Origin: Phycisphaeraceae bacterium
GTDB taxonomy: Bacteria; Planctomycetota; Phycisphaerae; Phycisphaerales; Phycisphaeraceae
Assembly (NCBI GenBank): GCA_016763955.1
Contig: JAESSU010000297.1
Span: 1 to 7,505, forward strand
Length of the DNA: 7,505 bases
Reading direction: 5' to 3'
Part shown: positions 1-6,181 of the stretch, piece by piece
Position numbering within the stretch: position 1 is the stretch's first letter
Layout: each line of letters begins with the position of its first letter
Translations under genes and position numbers: made by a program
Notes under the pieces: generated by a model
The model's database searches: none
Seen by the model: the letters and a program-made list of their open reading frames with translations, nothing else
Told to the model about the DNA's origin: nothing

Positions 1-596
1 ACGATGGGCTCATCGACATCATTAAGTTTGTCTGACACGGGAATGTCGGCGAGTTCATCAATGGCTGGCGAGCCGGTGTTGAAGACTAATTCCGGGGCTT
101 CACCCATGCGTGTGAGACGTTTGGCACTTTGAGAGCTCGCTGCAAAATGCAGATGCGATAGTTTACTAATAGCATGTCTCATCGCTTCGTCGGCAACGCC
201 TTGTGCGCGATCTCCGCCATGGATGTGAGCAAGGTGAAACCCGCCGACACTCGCTGCGGTTGCGCCTGCCATCGCTTCGATGCGATCACCTAGTACCAAT
301 ACGACATCCGGTCGCAGGCGACTAAGGACTGCGGAGATGTTTGCGATGCCCATGCCTGTTGCGATGGCATCTGCGATTCTGCCCGACTCGCCTGGGCGTT
401 GCATGGGAATTTGTGCATCGATGGTAAACCCTGCATCGGTGATGTCGCTTAAAGTGTTTTGCACCAGATGCAGTCCGCTTGCGATGACTTGCAGGTTAAG
501 TTTGGGATGTTGGCTAATGGCTTGCATCACTGATTTGAGCAGGCCAAAGTCCGCACGTGTGCCGGTGATCACTGCGATGGTGCGTTTGCGTGTCAT
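1..596 (-). CDS. neuC: Hydrolysing UDP-GlcNAc 2-epimerase, NeuC/LegG type (partial, 3' end off the left edge)
   Basis: The enzyme hydrolyses and epimerises a nucleotide-linked GlcNAc-type sugar to free ManNAc (NeuC), or the 2,4-diacetamido equivalent (LegG), the first committed step towards sialic or legionaminic acid. About 198 residues are visible, roughly half of the family's usual length; the C-terminal half lies outside the window. Visible family motifs are the N-terminal Rossmann strand and loop IAVITGTRADFG (residues about 7-18), LVLGDRIEAM (about 100-109) and LAHIHGGD (about 121-128). ATG at 596-594 is chosen because it gives the normal short MTRKR lead into the first strand. It has a plausible weak ribosome site, AGGGA, 8 bases upstream that overlaps the end of the preceding gene. 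It lies 5 bp after the CMP-sugar synthetase gene, so the two are surely cotranscribed. Whether the substrate is UDP-GlcNAc or a bacillosamine derivative cannot be read from this half. Confidence 0.88.
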   Translation of the reverse strand, partial: MTRKRTIAVITGTRADFGLLKSVMQAISQHPKLNLQVIASGLHLVQNTLSDITDAGFTIDAQIPMQRPGESGRIADAIATGMGIANISAVLSRLRPDVVLVLGDRIEAMAGATAASVGGFHLAHIHGGDRAQGVADEAMRHAISKLSHLHFAASSQSAKRLTRMGEAPELVFNTGSPAIDELADIPVSDKLNDVDEPI

Positions 597-601
597 GGTT
601 C

Positions 602-1318
602 TTATCCCTGATTTTTTCGGTGTTCAAGGACAGCTTGAGCAAATATCAAATCCAGTTCATCATCAATGTCCACCACGTCTGTGGGTTTGGTGATAATGGC
701 CCGTCGGTCTTTGCCTAGGAAGTTATGCGGGTGGTTGGGATCGACATCAAAGAGTTTGTCTCGCGTGACTGCTAATACGCCTGAGTTGAGCATGTAGACA
801 GGGGGCAGGTCTTGTCGTCGATAGATTTCGTTGGGGATGTAGGGTTCGACGATGTCGGTGTCTGGGCCTTCAAGTTTTCGCATCCATAAGGGATGGGTTT
901 TGCCGACGTTGTAGACGGTTTGCACGCTATCACATTGTGTGTCGATGAGTTTGGTTAGGGCGCGGTCGGTGAGGTTCTCTGCTCGCAGGGCAACGTTGGC
1001 ATAGAGGATGGCAATATAGGTTGCTCGTTTGCCTGTTTCTTGTTCCCAACTGCTTACGCCATGTCTCACTGCCGCGTCGATGGTGACGGTGTCGCCTGCA
1101 AGTTCTGCGGGTCGCTGATAGGTGTGGATGCCATAGGTCTTACCGATGTCAAGAATGTCCGGGCCGTCTGATGTGAGGATGACGGCTTGGGGTTTGTGAC
1201 TTGCTTGTGCGTGTTCAATGGTCCATGCAGTGAGCGGTTTACCTGCAAGTATGCGCATGTTTTTATGCTTAAGTCCCTTGCTTCCAGCCCGACCGATGAT
1301 GACAGCGATGATGCTCAT
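602..1318 (-). CDS. neuA: CMP-nonulosonic acid cytidylyltransferase (NeuA/LegF/PseF family)
   Basis: This cytosolic enzyme transfers CMP from CTP to a nonulosonic acid (sialic, legionaminic or pseudaminic acid), giving the activated donor. The 238-aa length is normal for the single-domain family. Residues 4-20 form the nucleotide-binding loop, here GRAGSKG followed by KN instead of the common ARGGSKG; the key Arg, Ser and Lys are kept. Further family marks are the SDG and RP-x-ELAGD stretch (50-76), LYANVALR (105-112, where many relatives have LQPTSPLR), the RRQDLP segment (167-172) followed by Y175 and NSG (178-180), and DIDDELDL (217-224). The start is ATG at 1318, with no Shine-Dalgarno sequence upstream. 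The gene lies 5 bp before neuC and 114 bp after the fusion gene, with a repeat element in that gap. The neighbouring epimerase points to a sialic or legionaminic acid rather than pseudaminic acid, but the exact sugar is inference. Confidence 0.87.
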   Translation of the reverse strand: MSIIAVIIGRAGSKGLKHKNMRILAGKPLTAWTIEHAQASHKPQAVILTSDGPDILDIGKTYGIHTYQRPAELAGDTVTIDAAVRHGVSSWEQETGKRATYIAILYANVALRAENLTDRALTKLIDTQCDSVQTVYNVGKTHPLWMRKLEGPDTDIVEPYIPNEIYRRQDLPPVYMLNSGVLAVTRDKLFDVDPNHPHNFLGKDRRAIITKPTDVVDIDDELDLIFAQAVLEHRKNQG

Positions 1319-1432
1319 GTTTTTTTTAGGGAGTAGTCAATAGGGAGTAGGCAGTAGGATAATGCAGTTTTATCTGCGATTGTCTTGTCCTTAGTGTCTG
1401 TTCCCTATTGCCTGCTCCCTACTCCCTAATTC
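1319..1432. repeat. Heptad repeat (GGGAGTA type) with imperfect inverted repeat, inside the operon
   Basis: This gap between two cotranscribed genes is built of 7-base units. Plus-strand 1329-1356 reads GGGAGTA, GTCAATA, GGGAGTA, GGCAGTA. Minus-strand 1426 downwards reads GGGAGTA, GGGAGCA, GGCAATA, GGGAACA, then decays. The two arms face each other. Bases 1326-1336 pair perfectly with 1419-1429 (11 bp), and 1344-1358 pair with 1404-1418 at 13 of 15 positions. An alternative 8-bp register pairs 1338-1345 with 1403-1410. The loop is about 45 bases. The units resemble short tandemly repeated heptanucleotide sequences described in cyanobacteria; a dispersed planctomycete repeat is another possibility. 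There is no reading frame and no coding sense in it. Confidence 0.8.
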
Positions 1433-3082
1433 TCACGGCCGATGCCATTCGTGACATTGTTTGCAAAGTTTTAGTGAATCGAGATTCAATTGTTCATGGG
1501 CTTGGCAAAGTGATTTCCCTTTTTGATCCCATAGCTGCGACAGGCTAAGGGTCTCTTTGGCTAGTGATCCTAGGGGGGCCTTTGCTTGCCAGTCTTGATC
1601 GCATTGAGCGACCGTGCCATCACTCAGAATCGTTATGCGTCGTGAAATTTGACGACAGGCAAAGCGCGTTGGCGGAGCCATTTGCACGGGGCCTAGATGA
1701 GGCATTAGCCCGCAACCTTCTTGTGATGGAAGGATCACTGCTTGCTGGGTGTAATGCATCCATCGGTCAAAAAATGTTTCCATGTCCTTAAGGTTGTCTG
1801 CGACTTTAATCAGATGCGGTATGATCCAAGGCACGCCCGGTTGGATGTCATATTCAGGTGACTGCCAGCGGCGGTTACGCTCATTGAGCAAGCCTTGGAG
1901 ATTGTCGGTGATGTGTTTGAAGGTGTACTGGCTGTCGACGGGCTCGCAAAGTTTTTCATACGTTGCAGCGGTGTCTGCATTGAGCCAGACCGTGACGATA
2001 TCAATGGGCAAATCCAATATTTTTTTGACTTGCTCCCAATCACTTTGCAGGTCCGTCTGGATGCAAATACCCATTGCACCAGATTCATGTGCAAGCTTGA
2101 CTGCTTGATCCCATTGCGGATGAAGCATCGCGTCGCCGAGTCCGCCAAATGTGACTAGCGATTGGGGTGCAAGTCCCTTGAGAATGCGTTCTAGGATGTC
2201 CATCGATATGGGCTTGCGGTCAAAACTTTGGTAATGCTGTGGGATTAGCGGGCCGTTAACAATTCGCTGGGGGGTGAGCTCAATGGTTACCTGCCCAGGT
2301 GTGGTTAAGGGGACGTTTAAGGCTGAGACAATTTCTACGGCGCTGGCTTGTTCAAAGTTAATTTTTAGCTGATCGATCATGGCAATGCTGTGCGGATTGT
2401 CATAAATCAATCGCTGTGAAAGACTGCGCACAATCGGGGGGATTGCGTAGCAGATGTCCCGGCCTATGGGGTCCGCTTGTGGGTGAGCAGGGACATAAGC
2501 AAGCATGTTGCCAACGCTCGACCCATCACTGCTAGCCATCTCTGCAAGCAGGTTTGTTGAGATGACAATGCCTGACAACCCCGGGGGCGCCTGGTTGAAA
2601 GTCATCTGCATATTTTCAGGATGTTCCAGGTGAATGGCTAATGTTTGTTCGCAAAATTCCGGGTCCACCAGTGGCCAGTCACCGCCGACGAGAATCACTG
2701 CATCGCCGCCATGGGCCTTGGCTGCATCGTAGATGGGTTTGGCTGGCAGCAGTTCGTCATAACACGTTGCGCCCCCAAGTCCACCACGCCAATTAGGCAT
2801 TGCCCACTTGCGTGCTACTTGTCGCATGTTCGTGAACTTGTCTGTTAGTCCATCTGGGTCTGCGTGAAAAAGTAAGGGCTTTTTCCCCGCTGTGACCAGG
2901 TCGCTTAGGTCTTGGCCTAGAGGATGGACGATGACAATTTTGCGAACGGATTTGATTTGATCCAGCCGCAGGACGGTTTGCTGGAGGACACTTTTGCCCC
3001 CTAGATCATTGGCAATACGTGAGGGCAAACCAAGTCGGTTGGTTTGTCGGTCGGCGATCACGATGGCAAGGGTGCTGGACAT
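1433..3082 (-). CDS. Fusion of SpsF-like nucleotidyltransferase domain and degenerate radical-SAM/SPASM-like domain
   Basis: Residues 1-240 look like an SpsF/CMP-KDO-synthetase type nucleotidyltransferase: a first strand LAIVIAD, then NDLGGKSVLQQTVLRL (25-40) and the metal-site-like GGDWPLVDP (133-141). The usual GSTRLPGK loop is altered to TNRLGLPSR. Residues about 265-549 resemble a radical-SAM protein with a C-terminal SPASM segment: the IELT strand (267-270), FGGLGDAMLHP (312-322), then CRQ (C476), ITILSDGTVAQC (C494), a W518 region, C526 and CKQC (C540, C543). At the expected CxxxCxxC positions, however, the residues are R273, G277 and I280, so the catalytic 4Fe-4S cluster should be absent. 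No frameshift explains this. The gene starts with ATG 14 bp after the Maf gene and has no ribosome site. Its place in a nonulosonate and flagellin-glycosylation operon suggests a sugar-related role, but whether it is an enzyme or a scaffold is unknown. Confidence 0.75.
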   Translation of the reverse strand: MSSTLAIVIADRQTNRLGLPSRIANDLGGKSVLQQTVLRLDQIKSVRKIVIVHPLGQDLSDLVTAGKKPLLFHADPDGLTDKFTNMRQVARKWAMPNWRGGLGGATCYDELLPAKPIYDAAKAHGGDAVILVGGDWPLVDPEFCEQTLAIHLEHPENMQMTFNQAPPGLSGIVISTNLLAEMASSDGSSVGNMLAYVPAHPQADPIGRDICYAIPPIVRSLSQRLIYDNPHSIAMIDQLKINFEQASAVEIVSALNVPLTTPGQVTIELTPQRIVNGPLIPQHYQSFDRKPISMDILERILKGLAPQSLVTFGGLGDAMLHPQWDQAVKLAHESGAMGICIQTDLQSDWEQVKKILDLPIDIVTVWLNADTAATYEKLCEPVDSQYTFKHITDNLQGLLNERNRRWQSPEYDIQPGVPWIIPHLIKVADNLKDMETFFDRWMHYTQQAVILPSQEGCGLMPHLGPVQMAPPTRFACRQISRRITILSDGTVAQCDQDWQAKAPLGSLAKETLSLSQLWDQKGKSLCQAHEQLNLDSLKLCKQCHEWHRP

Positions 3083-3096
3083 AGTGGGTTAATCAA

Positions 3097-5019
3097 TCAC
3101 TGGGTGGTGGGTGTTCGTTTTTTGGTTTGCTTATTTAGATCACGGGTGCGTGTTAAGGCATCATTGAAAATTTGTAAGCCCTCATCACATGCTTGAATGA
3201 GCCATTGGAGATTGACGATGTCTCGGTCAAGCTGCCGGGTTTGGACTTCAAATTCATCAAGTTCTTTGTGCTGAATAGCGCGGTCTGCACGGGCGCGTTT
3301 AAAAGCGCCGATGGTGTTTAGGTCGTTGATCAAACTAAAAGTGTCTTGCAGTCGATCGACCCGTTTTTTTTGTTTTTCAATCTTGTCGTGAATCTCACAA
3401 GCACGGTCGTAATTGCGCTGATGCTTTTTCATCTGTTGAAGCAGCGGAATGGTTTTCTGCGAGACCCTGCGAATCTCTTCGACTTGAGCAAGGCGGTGTT
3501 TTAGGAGCTTGACCATTTGTTGCAGGCGGTCTGAGTCAAAGCCTATGGGCGGTATTTTGTGCTTGGGGACGGGCTTTGTGGCATAGGCTTCTAAGGCTTG
3601 CGCTAAGGGCATGGGTATGGTGTTTTGGATGGGCAGCCCACCTTCAGTACAGTCGAGGACTTTCTGAGAGGCCTTGGCAAAGTCTCGCTCAAACTGCTTA
3701 AGGTAAGTGATCATTTGTTCGTCGGTGAAGATGGGGTTGCCATACATGTCATCTTCACGCGATAGCAGCCCTCGGTGTCGGACGATGCGTTGCCACTCCA
3801 TCATTTCCAGTGTGTTAAAACTGTTTAGTTCAGTGGACCAGACATCGTGGATGGCGGTACCCGGGCAGTAATAAAGCCCGTCGGAAAAACCCAGGTCCTG
3901 GCCAATGAGCATGATCGGGTCACAGCCTAAATGTTGAGCCACATAGAAGGATAGATGAGCCACGGTCGCACCTGAGGGGACGGGCGTGATGGGCGTGGCA
4001 AGCTCGTCGAGCATCCGATCCATGAAGTTGCTTTGTGTGACGCGAATCGGGCCGGGAAAGCTATCAAGAATGCTGGGATTGGCTTTGGCTTCGGCAACGA
4101 GGGTGATGTCATCAAGCTGCGGGAGCCCCTCGTAAAACCGACTTGAAATCGCATGGTAATCCAATGCAGTGACAAAGTCCGGTCGAATCCCACGCGCCAG
4201 CAGCGGCTTGAGCGTGGTCTGAGCAGAGATGATGACCACGTTCTTGCGAATCTGGGGATTGCATAGCAGGTCTATATTTTTAGCAAGACTTGGCCCCGCT
4301 CCAACACAGACAGCAGGGAAGCCGACCTTGGACTGATGCAGCTCGTTGGTGTTATGGCCTGCACCGTAGTAGGCGATGTTCATCGTGTTGTTGCGGACGG
4401 TGCGCGATGAGTTGACCAGTGCGGTGGCGACGTTGGTTCTGAAAAATGACAGCGCTTCGGTGACCATGCCGCCAAAGGTATTTAGTGAATCGGGATGGAG
4501 TTGACGGCAGGTCGGATGGGTGATCAGTTGCGTACCTTGGGTCATGATGCTGCCAAAGCCTTCGATGCGTCCTAGTAGGCCTGCGCGATCCATCGTGTCA
4601 TCTGTAAGGATGACGCCTGCGCGGCCTAGCCAGTTCGTGTGATCGATTTTTTCAAGGACGGCTCGCAACAGTGACAAATCCGGCTCATAGACGATGACCA
4701 GCGATTTGTTGTCATTAAGCTGTGTTGCAGCCTTGGCTACGTGATAGCCTAGCCCAACGCCTAGGTATACGGCTGCGGCATGTTTGGTCGGATCCAAGGC
4801 ACTGTTGAGTTTGTCAGCCTCTGCCATCGGGTCAAACCGACTTGCTAGGGACAATTTTCGCCCGTCATGCTCGATGGTTGCAGTGAGTGGGCCAGCTTTG
4901 GATTGAGCCCATTGCACATTTGCAGGCTCGATTTGCTCAAGACGAGTGGCCATTTCAGGCTCGGTTTGTGCCAGTTGTGCCAGATTGGCGCGCAGAATAT
5001 CTGTTGCATTGACCATCAT
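3097..5019 (-). CDS. maf: Maf/DUF115 motility-associated glycosyltransferase (flagellin nonulosonate transferase)
   Basis: Maf proteins transfer CMP-activated pseudaminic or legionaminic acid onto flagellin Ser/Thr in the cytoplasm before export. The 640-aa length is typical. Residues about 80-125 form a Rossmann-like N-terminal unit (YLGVGLGYH, then VIVYEPD). The central DUF115/MptE-like domain spans about 210-470, with VCVGAGPSL (237-245), ISAQTTLKPLLARGIRPDF (264-282), ALDYH (285-289), VPSGATVAH (347-355), the IGQDLGFSDG motif (372-381) and DCTEGGLPI (456-464). Residues about 495-635 are Lys, Arg, Glu and Gln rich with heptad-like spacing and should form helical bundles or coiled coil. The protein starts with two Met codons (5019 and 5016); the first is used here, and neither has a Shine-Dalgarno sequence. 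It is the first gene of the leftward operon, next to CMP-sugar genes that would supply its donor. No flagellin gene is in view, so the acceptor is inferred. Confidence 0.85.
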   Translation of the reverse strand: MMVNATDILRANLAQLAQTEPEMATRLEQIEPANVQWAQSKAGPLTATIEHDGRKLSLASRFDPMAEADKLNSALDPTKHAAAVYLGVGLGYHVAKAATQLNDNKSLVIVYEPDLSLLRAVLEKIDHTNWLGRAGVILTDDTMDRAGLLGRIEGFGSIMTQGTQLITHPTCRQLHPDSLNTFGGMVTEALSFFRTNVATALVNSSRTVRNNTMNIAYYGAGHNTNELHQSKVGFPAVCVGAGPSLAKNIDLLCNPQIRKNVVIISAQTTLKPLLARGIRPDFVTALDYHAISSRFYEGLPQLDDITLVAEAKANPSILDSFPGPIRVTQSNFMDRMLDELATPITPVPSGATVAHLSFYVAQHLGCDPIMLIGQDLGFSDGLYYCPGTAIHDVWSTELNSFNTLEMMEWQRIVRHRGLLSREDDMYGNPIFTDEQMITYLKQFERDFAKASQKVLDCTEGGLPIQNTIPMPLAQALEAYATKPVPKHKIPPIGFDSDRLQQMVKLLKHRLAQVEEIRRVSQKTIPLLQQMKKHQRNYDRACEIHDKIEKQKKRVDRLQDTFSLINDLNTIGAFKRARADRAIQHKELDEFEVQTRQLDRDIVNLQWLIQACDEGLQIFNDALTRTRDLNKQTKKRTPTTQ

Positions 5020-5030
5020 TGTGCTGTCTA

Positions 5031-5038
5031 TTATCGGA
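5031..5038 (-). promoter_or_regulatory. Sigma-28-like -10 element (TCCGATAA) ahead of maf
   Basis: On the minus strand TCCGATAA matches the flagellar sigma-28 (FliA) -10 consensus GCCGATAA at 7 of 8 positions. It ends 11 bp before the maf start codon. The upstream -35 region (AAGGGATT at 11 bp spacing) matches TAAAGTTT at only 4 of 8 positions. A TTGACT lies nearby at minus-strand 5050-5045, but it is only 10 bp from GATAAT, which is wrong for sigma-70. The -10 match is direct observation; flagellar control is inference that fits the gene's role. Confidence 0.35.
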
Positions 5039-5135
5039 ATATGACAGTCAATCCCTTGAAAAGCTGTGAGGGGTTATTGATTTGTAAACTCTGTTGATGT
5101 TTTTACTTTGTGACCCAATTGTGGCCCGGTATGGA

Positions 5136-5141
5136 TATAAT
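5136..5141 (+). promoter_or_regulatory. Perfect TATAAT -10 box 9 bp before the secreted-protein gene
   Basis: TATAAT is an exact sigma-70-type -10 hexamer. Transcription would be expected to begin about 5148-5149, leaving only two or three bases ahead of the ATG at 5151. No -35 hexamer sits at normal spacing: TTGTGA at 5108 is 22 bp away and TTGTGG at 5119 is 11 bp away. There is no ribosome-binding sequence between box and start, which agrees with a near-leaderless message. Confidence 0.5.
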
Positions 5142-5150
5142 TAACCGCTG

Positions 5151-6107
5151 ATGAAATATTTCCTGCATTATCGTTTTGTGTTGTTTGTTCTGCTAGCCTT
5201 GCTTTCGACTTCGTTGCAAGCTCAGCAGGGGGCTGATACGGTGGATTTACGTCCCCGGTTTATTGCTGGACAACAAGCTCGGTACAGTCTTTGGACCCGT
5301 CGCAATACGCAGACACAGGTCACGATTTTGGAAGATGTTCGTCAGCAAGATGGCGGTTATGTCGTTGAAGGGGAAGCGACTTGGCAAGTTCTTTTAGTCG
5401 ATCCTGATGGTTCTGCGCAGTGTCAGATGACCTTTGATTGGTTTAGTCTCACGATTGATTTGCCCGATGGGACACAGCAAGTTAATGACACACGCACGGG
5501 AGCGAACCAATCGCCAGGTGTTTATGAAGTTATTTCTGCGATGGTCGATAATCCTGTGACATTTACCATGGCTGCTGATGGTTCTGCAACCGCCGTTTTT
5601 GGAACACAGGCCATGCGCTCTGCGGCGGGGGCGGATGTGGAGTTGCCTGGCGATCTGGACTTTATCGAGTCTGCAAGTGATCTTGCGACACTGCCTTTTG
5701 CACCTGCTAATGCAAGTGTGAATCAAAGTTGGGATTCAAGTTTTCGCTGGTCCCATGAGTTAGGCCATATGAATTATGCGGTGGAATCGACTTTGACCTC
5801 CGTGGGCAGTGTGCATGGGATTGATTTGGCAACCATTACTAGTACGGGGGAGATTGCCTTGGATGTCGATTATGAAAAACTGCCTAAGGATGAAAATCTT
5901 CAGTTGGATGTGACTTTGGAAGAAGGCAGCTTTGAGCAGCAGGTGTTTATGGACATGGATCGTCACGAAGCGGTGGGGCGCAATTCGGTTTTGCGGACGG
6001 TCATTCATACGACCATGAATTCAGACGACTACAGTGTCTCACAAGTGGTTCGCCAAACGGTTCATAGTCAAGCGTTACGCATCTCTGAAACCGATGTGAT
6101 GCCGTAA
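5151..6107 (+). CDS. Secreted protein of unknown function with signal peptide
   Basis: I do not recognise the family. The first 24 residues are a textbook signal peptide: Lys and Arg near the start, a hydrophobic core FVLFVLLALLSTS, and a cleavage site after LQA (24/25). There is no lipobox Cys at the site and no later membrane segment, so the product is probably soluble in the periplasm or outside the cell. The mature part begins TVDLRPRFIAGQQARYSLWTR and has alternating polar and hydrophobic stretches with few helices, suggesting beta-sandwich or barrel strands throughout. It has one cysteine (C91), so no internal disulfide. The start is fixed by the signal peptide. The gene stands alone, divergent from maf and convergent with lpxA, and ends with tandem stops TAA TAG. 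Similar 'DLRP.F..GQ' openings are, from memory, common in planctomycete secreted proteins. No enzyme motif is visible. Confidence 0.8.
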   Translation: MKYFLHYRFVLFVLLALLSTSLQAQQGADTVDLRPRFIAGQQARYSLWTRRNTQTQVTILEDVRQQDGGYVVEGEATWQVLLVDPDGSAQCQMTFDWFSLTIDLPDGTQQVNDTRTGANQSPGVYEVISAMVDNPVTFTMAADGSATAVFGTQAMRSAAGADVELPGDLDFIESASDLATLPFAPANASVNQSWDSSFRWSHELGHMNYAVESTLTSVGSVHGIDLATITSTGEIALDVDYEKLPKDENLQLDVTLEEGSFEQQVFMDMDRHEAVGRNSVLRTVIHTTMNSDDYSVSQVVRQTVHSQALRISETDVMP

Positions 6108-6141
6108 TAGCGTGTTCTTAATTCAACGGTCGCGTTTGTGC

Positions 6142-6160
6142 GCAGACAAAGGATGTCTGC
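6142..6160. terminator. Hairpin in the convergent gap, possible bidirectional terminator
   Basis: GCAGACA (6142-6148), a 5-base AAGGA loop and TGTCTGC (6154-6160) form a perfect 7-bp stem, midway between two converging genes. Neither strand has a run of T after the stem, so it is not a classic intrinsic terminator. Its position is the main argument for a 3'-end role for both genes. A GCGTTTG direct repeat (6132-6138 and 6168-6174) flanks it. Confidence 0.4.
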
Positions 6161-6181
6161 TGTGATTGCGTTTGGGATGTT

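Noticed and set aside
280..693. Plus-strand open frame of 137 codons
   Set aside because: It lies opposite the clearly conserved neuC and the end of neuA, and its translation shows no family resemblance; it is a shadow frame.
1326..1429. CRISPR-like array
   Set aside because: The units are 7 bases long with no unique spacers between them; this is a heptad repeat and inverted repeat, not a CRISPR.
1810..2148. Second minus-strand open frame inside the fusion gene
   Set aside because: It overlaps the fusion gene in another frame, and the fusion frame carries the conserved motifs throughout.
2215..2290. Possible frameshift hiding the radical-SAM cysteines
   Set aside because: I read the other frames around the IELT strand and found no CxxxCxxC. 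The long frame continues unbroken on both sides with family-like sequence, so true replacement is the better explanation.
5045..5050. TTGACT as a sigma-70 -35 box for maf
   Set aside because: The only -10-like sequence downstream (GATAAT) is 10 bp away, far from the usual 16-18 bp, and nothing suitable lies at the correct distance.
4867..5097. Plus-strand open frame across the maf start and the divergent gap
   Set aside because: It lies mostly opposite the maf N-terminus, has no ribosome site and no recognisable product.
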